A stretch of DNA of 55,321 nucleotides from an uncultured Spartobacteria bacterium (GCA_903882875.1 CAIRYQ010000121.1:1-55321); one strand, 5' to 3'; positions 9,610 through 18,672 are shown, numbered from the stretch's first letter. A program made the numbers and translations. The notes: generated by a model not told the origin, from the letters alone.

Positions 9610-11076
9610 ATGGTTTTCAGCTCGCCATTTTTCCTTTTTCTTTTCCTGCCAATCGTCCTGACGATCTACCCGCTGCTGCGAGGCGTCGCGCTTCGGAATC
9701 TTTTCCTGCTCGTCGTGAGCCTGATTTTTTACGGCTGGGGCGAAGTCGGCTTTCTTTTCCTGCTCCTCGGCTCGACCATCGCGAACTGGTTCCTCGGCCT
9801 GCGCGTGGATCGCGAACAGGATCCCGCGAAACGCAAACGCGCCGTCACGCTCGCCATCGTGCTGAACATCGGGCTGCTCGTGTTTTTCAAATACACGGGC
9901 CCCGCGATTGCCGGGATCAATTCGCTCCTCGGAGGGCCGCTCGCCTCGCTGCACCTGCCGCAGATTCCCGTCGGTGACATCCGGCTGCCGATCGGCATCT
10001 CATTTTTCACGTTCCACGCGCTCTCATACGTCATGGACATCTACCGGCGGAAATCTTCCGCGGCGCAAAATCCGGCGGACACGGCGCTCTACATTTTCTT
10101 TTTCCCGCAGCTCGTCGCGGGGCCGATCCTGCGCTGGAGCGCCATCGCACCGCAGCTCCTGAAGCGCGCCGTCACGCGCGGAGGATTCGCCGAGGGCATC
10201 CGCAGATTTGCGGGCGGGCTGGCGAAAAAAGTGATCATTGCAAATGCGGTCGCGCTGCCCGCGGACCAGATTTTCAAACTGCCCGACAGCGAACTCACGC
10301 CCGTCCTCGCGTGGTTCGCCACCCTCTGCTACACGGTGCAAATCTATTTCGATTTTTCCGGCTACTCGGACATGGCCGTAGGCCTCGGAAAAATGTTCGG
10401 CTTCACGTTCATCGAAAATTTCGATCATCCGTATGTCTCGCAGTCGGTGAAGGAATTCTGGCGGCGCTGGCACATCTCGCTGTCGAGCTGGTTCCGCGAC
10501 TACCTCTACATTCCGCTCGGCGGGAACCGCTGCTCCGAACGGCGGAACATGCTGAATCTCGTCATCGTGTTTTTCCTCTGCGGGCTGTGGCATGGCGCGA
10601 GTTGGACGTTCGTCGTGTGGGGCCTCTACCACGGCGCGTTCCTCGTGCTGGAGCGGACGCGCTTCGGCTCGCTCGTGGAAAAAATGCCGCGCATTTTCCG
10701 CCACGGCTACGCACTCCTCGCGGTGCTGGTCGGCTGGGTGCTCTTCCGCGCGACGTCGTTCCCGCAAGCGCTCGCATTTCTCTCAAACATGATCGGTGTC
10801 GCCACGCCCGGCGCGGTCACGCAGCCGCTCTCACGCTACGTCACGCACGAGTCCGTCTTCGCGCTGGTCGCCGGCGCGATCTTTGCGACGCCCGTGATCG
10901 CGTGGCTGAAGTCCACGCTTTCCCGCGCCGCGAACCGCCTGCCGCAGCGCGCATGCTCCGCGCTCACCGCGACCGGCATGACGCTCGAGGCCGTGATCAC
11001 GATCGGCCTTCTGCTCATCTCGTCGGCATGGCTCGCGGGCAGCACGTACAATCCGTTCATCTATTTCCGGTTCTGA
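9610..11076 (+). CDS. MBOAT family O-acetyltransferase, AlgI-like
   Basis: A polytopic membrane protein (488 aa from ATG 9610, MVFSSPFFLFLFLPIVLTI). It has the MBOAT signatures FWRRWHISLSSWFRDYLYIP and LCGLWHGASW; His328 in the latter is the expected catalytic histidine of AlgI/DltB-type transferases. Family members move acetyl groups across the cytoplasmic membrane to a periplasmic partner that acetylates an exopolysaccharide. The next gene, an AlgJ/AlgX-like protein, starts 4 nt after the stop, so the two are probably one operon and one pathway. The reading frame is open further upstream (to 9517) but that extension is hydrophilic and Pro/Arg-rich and unlike the family. No alginate polymerisation genes are in the window, so the polysaccharide is unknown; the symbol algI is therefore not assigned. 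Confidence 0.9.
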   Translation: MVFSSPFFLFLFLPIVLTIYPLLRGVALRNLFLLVVSLIFYGWGEVGFLFLLLGSTIANWFLGLRVDREQDPAKRKRAVTLAIVLNIGLLVFFKYTGPAIAGINSLLGGPLASLHLPQIPVGDIRLPIGISFFTFHALSYVMDIYRRKSSAAQNPADTALYIFFFPQLVAGPILRWSAIAPQLLKRAVTRGGFAEGIRRFAGGLAKKVIIANAVALPADQIFKLPDSELTPVLAWFATLCYTVQIYFDFSGYSDMAVGLGKMFGFTFIENFDHPYVSQSVKEFWRRWHISLSSWFRDYLYIPLGGNRCSERRNMLNLVIVFFLCGLWHGASWTFVVWGLYHGAFLVLERTRFGSLVEKMPRIFRHGYALLAVLVGWVLFRATSFPQALAFLSNMIGVATPGAVTQPLSRYVTHESVFALVAGAIFATPVIAWLKSTLSRAANRLPQRACSALTATGMTLEAVITIGLLLISSAWLAGSTYNPFIYFRF

Positions 11077-11080
11077 CGCC

Positions 11081-12298
11081 GTGACGCTTTTTCCCAGCGC
11101 AGAAATCCTCAGACGCCGCGCGGACATCGGCCTCATCGCCGTCTTCTTCATCCTCGTCTGGCTGCCGTGTGCGGACACATTCTTGCATCTCGATCGCGCC
11201 GCCGCGACGCAGGAAAACCGGCTGCCGGCGACATTCCCGAAATTCCATCCATCGCTCGCGGGAATCGGAAAATTTCTCGCCGGCACCGAGGCCTACTTCG
11301 CCGATCACTTCGGCTTCCGCCGCCAACTCGTGCGCTGGCAGCAGCGCTGGCAGTGGAAAATTTTTCGCGACGCGCAAGGCGGTGGCAATGCCCGCAGCGT
11401 CCTCGCGGGCAAGGGCGACTGGCTGTTCTTCGCCGAGCCGCGCACCGTGAACGACATCATCGGCGCGATGCGCTTCACCGCCGCGGAACTCGAAGGCTGG
11501 CGCACGCTGCTCACGGGCCGCCGCGACTGGCTGCGCGAACGCGGCATCCGCTACCTCCTCGTGATCCCACCGGACAAACAGAGCATTTATCCCGAGCATC
11601 TACCCGACTGGCTCGCCGACCGCACCGGCCCGCCGCAGCGCCTCGATCAGTTCCTCGGATACATGCGCGCGCACAGCGACGTGCCCATCCTCGATCTCCG
11701 CGCGACATTGCTCGACGCGAAAAAAAGCGGCGACATCTACCTGCACACCGACACGCACTGGAACGCCCGCGGCGCGTTCGCCGCATACCGCCGGATCGTG
11801 CAGGAAATCGCATCGCTCGGTCTCCCGTCCACGCCGCTCGATGCGGAAGCGTTCGACATTTCCATCGCAGCAAAAGGCCCCGCCGGCGACCTCGCGCAGA
11901 TGATGGGACAGGAAGGATCGCTGCCGGAAAAAAACACGCCGTCGTTTTCACCGAAGCCCTCGCTGCCGCCGACGCGACTCCGCATGGAACCCGATCTCGT
12001 CCCGAAAAAATGGACGCCCGGCACCGAGCCGCGCGTGATCGAAAATCCCGCCACACGCGGAAAGATGGTGATGTTTCACGACTCATTTGCGCAGCACCTC
12101 TTCCTGTTCCTCGGCCAGAATTTCGGCCGCATCGTGTTCGTCTGGCAGCCGCATTGGAACAAGCCGGTGATCGAGCGTGAGAAGCCGGACATCGTGGTGG
12201 ATGATATCCTCCAGCGTGTCCTCATTTTCCTCAACCCGGAGGACGCACGGAAGGACGACGAGCGCACCGGGAGCGAAATTTCGCCCGCGGCGAAATGA
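11081..12298 (+). CDS. AlgJ/AlgX-like SGNH-type O-acetyltransferase, copy 1
   Basis: A 405-aa protein with one N-terminal membrane anchor (IGLIAVFFILVWLPC) and a periplasmic SGNH-hydrolase-like domain of the ALGX/AlgJ family. The expected catalytic elements are visible: Asp224-x-His226 in DTHWN and Ser335 in HDSF. It also has the family's GDWLFF and PPDKQSIYPEHLPDW motifs. It should take acetyl groups delivered by the AlgI-like MBOAT protein encoded 4 nt upstream and place them on an extracellular polysaccharide. The start is GTG 11081. A closely similar paralogue follows after 147 nt. The substrate polymer is not identifiable from this window. Confidence 0.85.
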   Translation: MTLFPSAEILRRRADIGLIAVFFILVWLPCADTFLHLDRAAATQENRLPATFPKFHPSLAGIGKFLAGTEAYFADHFGFRRQLVRWQQRWQWKIFRDAQGGGNARSVLAGKGDWLFFAEPRTVNDIIGAMRFTAAELEGWRTLLTGRRDWLRERGIRYLLVIPPDKQSIYPEHLPDWLADRTGPPQRLDQFLGYMRAHSDVPILDLRATLLDAKKSGDIYLHTDTHWNARGAFAAYRRIVQEIASLGLPSTPLDAEAFDISIAAKGPAGDLAQMMGQEGSLPEKNTPSFSPKPSLPPTRLRMEPDLVPKKWTPGTEPRVIENPATRGKMVMFHDSFAQHLFLFLGQNFGRIVFVWQPHWNKPVIEREKPDIVVDDILQRVLIFLNPEDARKDDERTGSEISPAAK

Positions 12299-12445
12299 AA
12301 ACGTCGCCAGCCATCCCCACCCTCCACGCACCGCTCCACGGTGCCCTGAAGGCGACTCACCGCCACTGTAAGAACAAGGCCGGAGGTTCACCGATGATCG
12401 CAACTTCGATGCGTCGGCGCGGTTCTGGTTTCCCGGCATGAGACA

Positions 12446-13645
12446 ATGAACTGGCTGCCAGCCAACGATGTCCTCCGGCGTCGCGCAGATGTCGCGCTCA
12501 TCGTGGGGTTCTTTGTCTTTTTCTGGCTTCCGACGGCGGACACTTTCCTGCACCTCGACCGCGCTCCGACGCCGAATGAAAACCGAGCGCCCGCCGCGTT
12601 TCCCGCACGCGCACCGGGCATCGCAGGGTTGCGGAAATTCACCGCCGGGCTCGATGCGTATTTCGAAGATCACTTTGGTTTCCGCAGTCGACTCGTGGGC
12701 TGGGAACGCCACTGGCGATGGCAGCTTTTCCACGACACCCGCCTCATCAATGTGCTGAAGGGGAAAGGCGACTGGCTCTTTTTTTCCGACGGCAAGATGG
12801 TCAACGACATCACCGGAACGAGGCCGTTCAGCGACGCGGAGCTGGAAGGCTGGCGCACGCTGCTCACGGGCCGCCGCGACTGGCTGCGGCAGCGCGGCAT
12901 CCGCTATCTCTTCGTCATCCCGCCCGACAAGCAGAGCATCTACCCCGAGCACCTGCCCGACTGGCTGCTCACGCGCGCAGGCAAACCGCAGCGGCTCGAT
13001 CAGTTTCTCGTCCACATGCGCGCGCGGAGCGATGTCCCGATCCTCGATCTCCGCAGCACGCTGCTCGACGCAAAGAAAAATACCGAGCTGTACCTGCACA
13101 CGGACTCGCACTGGAACGAGCGCGCCGCGCTCATCGCATCGCGTCGCATCGTGCAGGAGCTGGCGTCGCTCGGAATCACGTCCGCCGCTCCGAATCCGAA
13201 CGCCTATCGCGAGATCGTGAGCAACAATCCCGGGGGCGACCTTGCGCTGATGCTCGGGCAGCAAGACCGGCTGCCCGAAAAAGCCGTGCCGCTGCTCGTG
13301 CCGAAGCCCCCGCTGGTGGAGCTGGTTTTCCGCAAAGACGCCACGCTCATCCCGAAAAGCTGGATACCCGGAACCGAACCACTCGTCGTGGAAAATCCCC
13401 GCACGACCGGCAAGGTCGTAATGTTCCGGGATTCCTACGCCATCTCGCTCTCGAAATTTTTCAGCCAGAGCTTTGGCCGTGCCGTCTATGTGTGGCAGCA
13501 GAATTGGGACAAGCCATTCATCGAGCGCGAGCGGCCGGATGTCGTGATTGATGAAATGCTGGAGCGCATCGTGATCTTCCGGGACCCGGAGGAATTGCGG
13601 AAGGCGGACGGGAAGCCGGACGTGCAGGCCTTCGGCGACCGCTGA
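12446..13645 (+). CDS. AlgJ/AlgX-like SGNH-type O-acetyltransferase, copy 2
   Basis: A 399-aa paralogue of the preceding protein, with the same N-terminal anchor (VALIVGFFVFFWLPTAD), GDWLFF, and a long shared segment around ELEGWRTLLTGRRDWL and PPDKQSIYPEHLPDWL. Catalytic candidates are Asp220-x-His222 (DSHWN) and Ser330, but the Ser motif is RDSY where copy 1 has HDSF. The gene follows copy 1 in the same direction after a 147-nt spacer, so it may be co-transcribed. The tandem duplication suggests two acceptor sites or a division of labour on one polymer; alternatively it is a recent redundant copy. Similarity is strongest in the middle and weakest at both ends. Confidence 0.85.
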   Translation: MNWLPANDVLRRRADVALIVGFFVFFWLPTADTFLHLDRAPTPNENRAPAAFPARAPGIAGLRKFTAGLDAYFEDHFGFRSRLVGWERHWRWQLFHDTRLINVLKGKGDWLFFSDGKMVNDITGTRPFSDAELEGWRTLLTGRRDWLRQRGIRYLFVIPPDKQSIYPEHLPDWLLTRAGKPQRLDQFLVHMRARSDVPILDLRSTLLDAKKNTELYLHTDSHWNERAALIASRRIVQELASLGITSAAPNPNAYREIVSNNPGGDLALMLGQQDRLPEKAVPLLVPKPPLVELVFRKDATLIPKSWIPGTEPLVVENPRTTGKVVMFRDSYAISLSKFFSQSFGRAVYVWQQNWDKPFIERERPDVVIDEMLERIVIFRDPEELRKADGKPDVQAFGDR

Positions 13646-13738
13646 ACAGACGCGCGCGGGAAAATTGTTAACGCAAAGTAAAATCCGCTGCCGTCGCAAA
13701 GACGCGGCGGTTATGCCTGAGCTAACACGCATCATCCC

Positions 13739-14815
13739 ATGTCCACCTCATCTCCAGCCGCGCAGCGCGCGTTCTCGTTCACGTCTGCGATCGCCTCGGG
13801 CATCGCGCTGTTCTCCGCTGCTTCGCTCCTGCTTGCGCAGCGACCCGAGCCCGGCGGTCCGCCTCCCGGTGGTGCGCCCGGCATCCGCTCGAACCGCCCC
13901 GGCGGCGACCCGAATGCGAAACGCGAGAACAGGGTGAGCATCACGACCGACGGAAATTTCCGAATCATCAAATCGAACGGCTGGCCCAATCACACGCCGG
14001 GGAAATTTCCGCGCCGCGGAAATCCGAACACGGCATCGCCGCAGGACTACACATTCCGCGTCCCGCTGAAACCTGTCGCCGCCGCGCAGCCGGTGCGCCG
14101 CGGCGGATGGTTCTTCGCAGTCGGCTTGAACGGCGTGCCGTTCGAGGCTGGCACCGCGGAGGCATGGAACAACGACCGCACCTCCGGCTGGCGCTACGAG
14201 GCGCACACGGGCTTCCTCGACCTCGGCCTCGACGAACACAACGCGCACGTCCAACCCACCGGCGCGTACCATTACCACGCGATGCCGATCGGCCTCGTGC
14301 AGAAGCTCGGCGGCGACGAGGGAAAAATGCTCCAGGTCGCGTGGGCCGCGGACGGCTTCGCGATGTTCACGGCAAATTGCCACAGCAACCCGACTGACGC
14401 GAAGAGCCCCATCCGCGCGATGAAATCCAGCTACCGCCTGAAACCCGGCGCGCGCCCCGCGCAGGTCGGCGGCCCCGGCGGTAATTACGACGGACGCTTC
14501 ACCGAGGACTGGGAACTCACGGACGACGGCGGCGACCTCGACGAGTGCAACGGCCACATCGCCGCCACGCCCGATCATCCCGAGGGCATCTATCACTATC
14601 ACATCACGACCACATTCCCGTTCCTCCCACGCGCGTGGCACGGCACGCCCGACGAGAGCTTCGGAAAAGGCGGGCCCGGCGGCGGTCGTGGCGGACCCGG
14701 TGGGCCGGGCGGGCGGCGTCCACCTTTCCCCGGAGGCCCTGGCGGGCCACCGCCTCCCCGTGGCCCCGAAGGAGGCCCGCCGCCCGGAGCCCCCTTTCCT
14801 CCTCCGGGCGAATAA
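13739..14815 (+). CDS. Secreted YHYH-domain protein with Gly/Pro-rich tail
   Basis: A 358-aa exported protein with an N-terminal signal (FTSAIASGIALFSAASLLLA). The central domain carries the histidine motifs that name the YHYH family: GAYHYHAMPIGL and GIYHYHITTTFP, together with WNNDRTSGWRYE and DECNGHIA. YHYH proteins are secreted and widespread in Bacteroidetes, Planctomycetes and Verrucomicrobia; the clustered histidines suggest metal binding, but the biochemical role is unknown. The last 50 residues are almost entirely Gly, Pro and Arg (GGPGGPPPPRG repeats), likely a flexible low-complexity tail. The N-terminal region also has a PPPGGAPG stretch after the signal. Confidence 0.85.
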   Translation: MSTSSPAAQRAFSFTSAIASGIALFSAASLLLAQRPEPGGPPPGGAPGIRSNRPGGDPNAKRENRVSITTDGNFRIIKSNGWPNHTPGKFPRRGNPNTASPQDYTFRVPLKPVAAAQPVRRGGWFFAVGLNGVPFEAGTAEAWNNDRTSGWRYEAHTGFLDLGLDEHNAHVQPTGAYHYHAMPIGLVQKLGGDEGKMLQVAWAADGFAMFTANCHSNPTDAKSPIRAMKSSYRLKPGARPAQVGGPGGNYDGRFTEDWELTDDGGDLDECNGHIAATPDHPEGIYHYHITTTFPFLPRAWHGTPDESFGKGGPGGGRGGPGGPGGRRPPFPGGPGGPPPPRGPEGGPPPGAPFPPPGE

Positions 14816-14872
14816 ACGGTGAATGATGGGCACAGTGCCGGATCCAGTTCCACTCTCGCCGACGCCAAATCC

Positions 14873-15355
14873 GTGTTCCGACTTTTCCTCACGCTCATCC
14901 TCTGCACCGCCGCCCACGCCGCCGAGACGATCACCCGCCCCGCGAGCGTCCACACGCCGCCGATCCGCACGGCGCAAAAATGGAATCCGCTCTGGGCCTT
15001 TGGCAATGCGGACGATCCCGCGCCGCCCGCGTGGTTCCGCCCCGGCGACAAAAACCGCACGGCGCTCTGGCGGATGCGCAACCCGTTCCACAATTTCACG
15101 CACTACATCATCGGCGTGTCGGACAAGGACATCACGCGCACCGGCAAACATCCCGGCGCAGTCTTCGCACCCGGCGGCGGCTGGAACTGGGCCTTCACGC
15201 GCCATCGCTGGCTCCCTCTGCCGTTCGTCTCGTACGACGGCAAGTGCGGCCGCTTCTACCTCGGCTGGCGCGAGAGCGGAAATTTCGGCGGCAAGGTGAA
15301 TCTCACGAAACGCGACAGCGGGACCATTCCGCCAAAGACCGCGGCCCGGCACTGA
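14873..15355 (+). CDS. Secreted protein of unknown function
   Basis: A small exported protein. Starting at GTG 14873 gives a compact signal peptide (FRLFLTLILCTAAHAAE); an in-frame GTG at 14819 would add 18 hydrophilic residues. The mature part is rich in Trp, Phe and Arg (NPLWAFGNADDPAPPAWF, NPFHNFTHYIIGVSDKD, GWNWAFTRHRW, FYLGWRESGNFGGKVNL). I do not recognise a catalytic motif. Similar short proteins of this composition occur in phage-related and environmental genomes, but no function can be given. Its 3' end overlaps the 3' end of the convergent gene on the other strand by 53 nt. Confidence 0.6.
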   Translation: MFRLFLTLILCTAAHAAETITRPASVHTPPIRTAQKWNPLWAFGNADDPAPPAWFRPGDKNRTALWRMRNPFHNFTHYIIGVSDKDITRTGKHPGAVFAPGGGWNWAFTRHRWLPLPFVSYDGKCGRFYLGWRESGNFGGKVNLTKRDSGTIPPKTAARH

Positions 15356-17105
15356 TGCGCCCTACTCCGGCTTCGCCCGCCAGAGCGTGAAGCCGGTAGC
15401 CTTGAAAAGCGAACGCGCGCGTTTCCCCCGGCGGCAGTGATGCGGCGATTTCCCCGCCGCCTTCCGCGCCGAGCCAGATGATCCCTCCGAGCGGCGGACG
15501 CCTTTTCCCGATGGCCGACGCCCAGTCCGACGCCGTCATCAGCCCGTTCACCACGTCGCGCTGCGCGTAGTAGTCCACCGATTCGTTCGTCACGAAATTG
15601 CACAGGATCGTCGTGCCCGGCGGGAACACTTTGCCAAGGTAACGCCCGAGCGATGGGATGAAATCCGGCGGCTCGGGATGCTCCCAATCGAGGATCGAAA
15701 ACGGCGACCGCAGGCTCTCCGCCCGCGAGATCCCGTTCACGCCGAGGCAGGTGAAAAATGCGAGCGATGCGAGTGCGATGACCGTGTGCAGTGCCGCGCT
15801 TCCCCTCCGCGGCGTGAGATGGGCGAGCAGCGCATCGAGCCCCACGCCCGCCGCGATGGCGAATGCGCCGATGAGGTAGAACGTCGCGAAGTCATGCACG
15901 AAGGATTCGTTGCGCAGGATCACCACGTAGAGCACGCCCGCGAGGAGCATCGGCACGATTGCGAACCCGCACCAGCGCAGCCCCGCGTCGCTGCGCCGGC
16001 CCTTCCACACGACGGCCATTCCGAGCGCAACGAAAAGCCACGGCAGCCGCAGGAAATCCGCATTAAGCCCGCGCAGGATCGCGACGCACCATTCGCGGAA
16101 CGTGAAGTGCGCGGCCTGCCCCGCAAGTTCGGCGGGATCGTTCGCAGTCGTGCTGCTGAGGCGCCTCGTCGCCGCTTCCCAAAGGTCGTGCCACGCGTCG
16201 GGGCGGACGTGGCGGATTTGGAGAAGGAATATCACGCCCGAGATTCCCACGAGCCCGAACAACACCAGGCCGAACCGGAGGCTCTGCGGCTTCGTGATCA
16301 CCACATCGGTCGCAGCACCACCGTCCCCTTTCCACCCGCGCAGAATGAAGCATCCCGCGAGGCTCAGCACGAAGAGATAGCCCGGCCAGTCCATCCACAG
16401 TGTGGCCATCGTGGCGACTCCCGCGAGCACGGCCCACGCGCGCCGGCCCGTGACTTGCCAGCGGCGCACGCACACGAGCACCGCGAGCATGCACATGAGC
16501 AGGCACGGCTCGAAGTCCACCATGTCGCCGTAGTGGAGTTCCATCGGCAGCGTCGCGAAAAACGCCGCGGCCAGCGTCGCCGCGCGCGCATTCACCGCGC
16601 TGCGCACGAGCAGCCAGAGCAGCACCACGCTCGCGAGCGAACACACGACAGGCACGAGCCGCGCGGCCCATTCCGATTCGCCGAAAACCGCAAACGACAC
16701 GGTGACGAGCGTCGGCAGCAGCGTCGGATGATGCACGTAGAACTCCTTTGCAGGAGCCGGCAGCGGGCCGAAGTAGAGCGTCACCGGCACGCCCGCGGTG
16801 CGCAGCATCCCCGCCTCCAGGTTCACATGCGCCGCCTGCGAATACACCGCGCCGTACCAGTTGTCGTCCTCGACCCACGGGAGCGTGATGTTCCTGAACA
16901 GCGCCCAGCCGAGAAAGCCGAGCACGAGGACGAGCCCCGCGAGCCACACCCGGCCATCCGGCCCGCAGCAGCGGCCCGCGCGCGGGGCGTTGGGAAAATC
17001 TGGCGTTGGAGTGGATTCGTTCAGTCGCGCGGGTTCGTGACAGTTGTTCCGCGCACGGTCAACCGTCTGCCATGCCGTAGCCGGCACGGCATTCGCATTT
17101 CGCAT
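15303..17105 (-). CDS. Polytopic GT39/ArnT-like glycosyltransferase
   Basis: A 600-aa integral membrane protein of the PMT/ArnT (GT39, PMT_2) type. The first helix (LAGLVLVLGFLGWALF) is followed by ITLPWVEDDNWYGAVY, where the acidic pair corresponds to the catalytic Asp/Glu of the first periplasmic loop in GT-C enzymes, and by HHPTLLPTLVTVSF. The remaining N-terminal half is a run of transmembrane helices, with MELHYGDMVDFEP in a later loop, and the C-terminal part is soluble. Such proteins use a polyprenyl-phosphate sugar to glycosylate proteins or lipid A. I place the start at ATG 17105, leaving only 34 nt to the divergent lipoprotein gene; a start further inside (near the first helix) is possible. 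Confidence 0.8.
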   Translation of the reverse strand: MRNANAVPATAWQTVDRARNNCHEPARLNESTPTPDFPNAPRAGRCCGPDGRVWLAGLVLVLGFLGWALFRNITLPWVEDDNWYGAVYSQAAHVNLEAGMLRTAGVPVTLYFGPLPAPAKEFYVHHPTLLPTLVTVSFAVFGESEWAARLVPVVCSLASVVLLWLLVRSAVNARAATLAAAFFATLPMELHYGDMVDFEPCLLMCMLAVLVCVRRWQVTGRRAWAVLAGVATMATLWMDWPGYLFVLSLAGCFILRGWKGDGGAATDVVITKPQSLRFGLVLFGLVGISGVIFLLQIRHVRPDAWHDLWEAATRRLSSTTANDPAELAGQAAHFTFREWCVAILRGLNADFLRLPWLFVALGMAVVWKGRRSDAGLRWCGFAIVPMLLAGVLYVVILRNESFVHDFATFYLIGAFAIAAGVGLDALLAHLTPRRGSAALHTVIALASLAFFTCLGVNGISRAESLRSPFSILDWEHPEPPDFIPSLGRYLGKVFPPGTTILCNFVTNESVDYYAQRDVVNGLMTASDWASAIGKRRPPLGGIIWLGAEGGGEIAASLPPGETRAFAFQGYRLHALAGEAGVGRISAGPRSLAEWSRCRVS

Positions 17106-17139
17106 TGTGCGCGGAGCCGTATGACCGCACATTTCGCCC

Positions 17140-17661
17140 ATGAAAACCCTGGCGCGGCTCGTCCTCCTCGCAGTGCTCGCATGTTCCTTCACCGCATGTC
17201 TCCTCAAGGAACCGGTCTTCACCGAAGGCTTCGCAAAGACCGACAGCACGCTCGGCGGCGTGTGGACGATCGAGGCCGACAAGGCCAATCCGCAGAAGGC
17301 CGAACTCGCGCTCTGTGCCCCGCTCGACGACACGCGCTACGTCATCCACTATCCCGCGACGGACAAGGGCGGCATCTATTTCGAGGCGAGGCCAGTCGTC
17401 ATCCGCGACCGCACGGTGCTGCAACTGCGCGTCCTCGCGACCCTCAGCGACGGAATCGTGAAGCCCGACTCCGAACGCTACACGCTCATCTGGATCGAGA
17501 AGATGGACGGCGGAAAGAATCTCCGCGTGCGCTCCCTCCGCCAAGAAAGCGTGAAGCCCAGGACCCCGGCACAAATCCGCACCGCACTGGAAACCCCGTC
17601 CACCGACTGGACTGATTTCTTCGGCGAAACCGTCGTGTTCCGTCGCCTGAAGGACCAGTGA
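17140..17661 (+). CDS. Small lipoprotein of unknown function
   Basis: A 173-aa protein with a lipoprotein signal: a basic start, the hydrophobic core LARLVLLAVLACSF and a lipobox-like FTAC. The mature domain (GGVWTIEADKANPQKAEL, YVIHYPATDKGGIYFEAR, YTLIWIEKMDG) looks like a beta-rich fold of about 150 residues, and I recognise no family. The gene is divergent from the GT39-like gene and followed 60 nt later by the YiiX-like hydrolase gene on the same strand, so the two may be co-transcribed. Confidence 0.7.
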   Translation: MKTLARLVLLAVLACSFTACLLKEPVFTEGFAKTDSTLGGVWTIEADKANPQKAELALCAPLDDTRYVIHYPATDKGGIYFEARPVVIRDRTVLQLRVLATLSDGIVKPDSERYTLIWIEKMDGGKNLRVRSLRQESVKPRTPAQIRTALETPSTDWTDFFGETVVFRRLKDQ

Positions 17662-17721
17662 GGCCGCCGGAGCGGCATCCGGCCACGGCAGACCGCGATT
17701 TTGCAAAATGATCCGCAGCCC

Positions 17722-18420
17722 ATGAAGCGCATCCTCGTCGCATGGCTCGGTCTCGGCATGAGCTTTGCCACCGCGGGCATGATTCCGATTCCGCGCGGGA
17801 ACGCCGCCGCGTCCGAACAGAAAGCCATCGTCGCCGAAAATCTGGGCCGCGCGCTGCCACTGCTCCGCGAGGGCGACATCATCTTCATCTCCCGCAAGCA
17901 CCCGCTCTACCGCCGCTTCGCCGAGACCACGGACAGTTGGGAATCGCACGTCGGCATCCTGTTCCGGGATTCCCGCGGCGCGTGGACGGTCGCGCAGAGC
18001 ACCCTCCCCGTCTCAAACACCGTGCCGCTCGCCCGCTTCGTCGCGACTTCGGATCGCGGGCGCTTCCTCGTCCGTCGCCTCCGCGAAAGGCTCACCGGCG
18101 ACGCCGTCGAATGCCTCCGCACCGCCGCCGCGCACCGCATGGGCATGGCGTATGATCCCGGCTTTAACTACGACTCGCCGCGCCAGTACTGCTCGAAATT
18201 CGTCTTCGACTGCTTCCACGAGGCCACCGGGCAGCAGGTCGGGAAGGTGGAGACCTTTGCCGACATGTTCGCGGAAAATCCCGCCGCCCCCGTTGCATTC
18301 TGGCGCGCATGGTTCCTCGGCCGCATCCCCTGGGAACGCCGCTGTGTGACCACCACCAGCCAGCTCCACGCGCCGAACATGATCACCGTGTTCGATTCGG
18401 AAGAGAGCCGCGGCGAGTAA
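17722..18420 (+). CDS. YiiX/NlpC-P60-like permuted papain-fold hydrolase, exported
   Basis: A 232-aa protein with a signal peptide (ILVAWLGLGMSFATAGM) and the layout of the YiiX (C92) family of circularly permuted papain-fold amidohydrolases. GDIIFISRKHPLYR precedes His76 in WESHVGILF, and the nucleophile Cys157 follows in QYCSKFVFDCF; in this family the His comes before the Cys. Such enzymes cut cell-wall peptides or amide/ester bonds in the envelope, but substrates of YiiX members are largely undefined. The start is ATG 17722; the frame is open to 17701, but that extension is hydrophilic. The lipoprotein gene upstream runs the same way. Confidence 0.8.
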   Translation: MKRILVAWLGLGMSFATAGMIPIPRGNAAASEQKAIVAENLGRALPLLREGDIIFISRKHPLYRRFAETTDSWESHVGILFRDSRGAWTVAQSTLPVSNTVPLARFVATSDRGRFLVRRLRERLTGDAVECLRTAAAHRMGMAYDPGFNYDSPRQYCSKFVFDCFHEATGQQVGKVETFADMFAENPAAPVAFWRAWFLGRIPWERRCVTTTSQLHAPNMITVFDSEESRGE

Positions 18421-18462
18421 GCCCGGCCATGCCCACGTACAAGCGGCACTGCTAGTCATCGT

Positions 18463-18633
18463 TTATAGTAATTTTGAAGATCGACATATACGTCTGTTTT
18501 TGCGGGGAACGCGGCGAAACTTCATCAGACAAGCGACGATGTAGCATACCGTCGGATTCATTCGGCACCAGATTGCGCCAGCGCAGAGAACAACGAGCGC
18601 GATGAAAACAATAAGGTCGCCGTTCTTTTTCAC
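18463..18633 (-). CDS. Candidate 56-residue membrane peptide
   Basis: In the 250-nt gap after the YiiX-like gene, a GTG start at 18633 opens a short frame: MKKNGDLIVFIALVVLCAGA and then IWCRMNPTVCYIVACLMK, ending in a very basic tail (RRVPRKNRRICRSSKLL). The Lys-rich start, one hydrophobic segment of about 17 residues and basic tail fit a single-pass small membrane protein. There is no visible Shine-Dalgarno sequence and no partner gene. The surrounding DNA is less GC-rich than the neighbours, so a chance ORF is a real alternative. Confidence 0.25.
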   Translation of the reverse strand: MKKNGDLIVFIALVVLCAGAIWCRMNPTVCYIVACLMKFRRVPRKNRRICRSSKLL

Positions 18634-18672
18634 GCGGCGAGATTGAGCCTTTGGAAGCAGGCGCGTTAGCCC

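Noticed and set aside
12330-12400. Cobalamin riboswitch
   Set aside because: CCGCCACTGTAAG resembles the conserved box, but the rest of the aptamer (upstream paired regions and downstream kissing loop) is not visible and the next gene has no B12 link.
13670-13720. Terminator after the second AlgJ/X-like gene
   Set aside because: A partial hairpin (CCGTC-GCAAA-GACG) exists, but with bulges and no T run, so it is not called.
12083-13735. Long minus-strand frame of 550 codons
   Set aside because: It is antisense to two clear AlgJ/X-like genes and is an effect of GC-rich third positions; the product has no protein-like motifs.
15678-17615. Plus-strand frame of 645 codons
   Set aside because: Antisense to the GT39-like membrane gene and overlapping the lipoprotein gene; Arg/His/Ala-rich product without domains.
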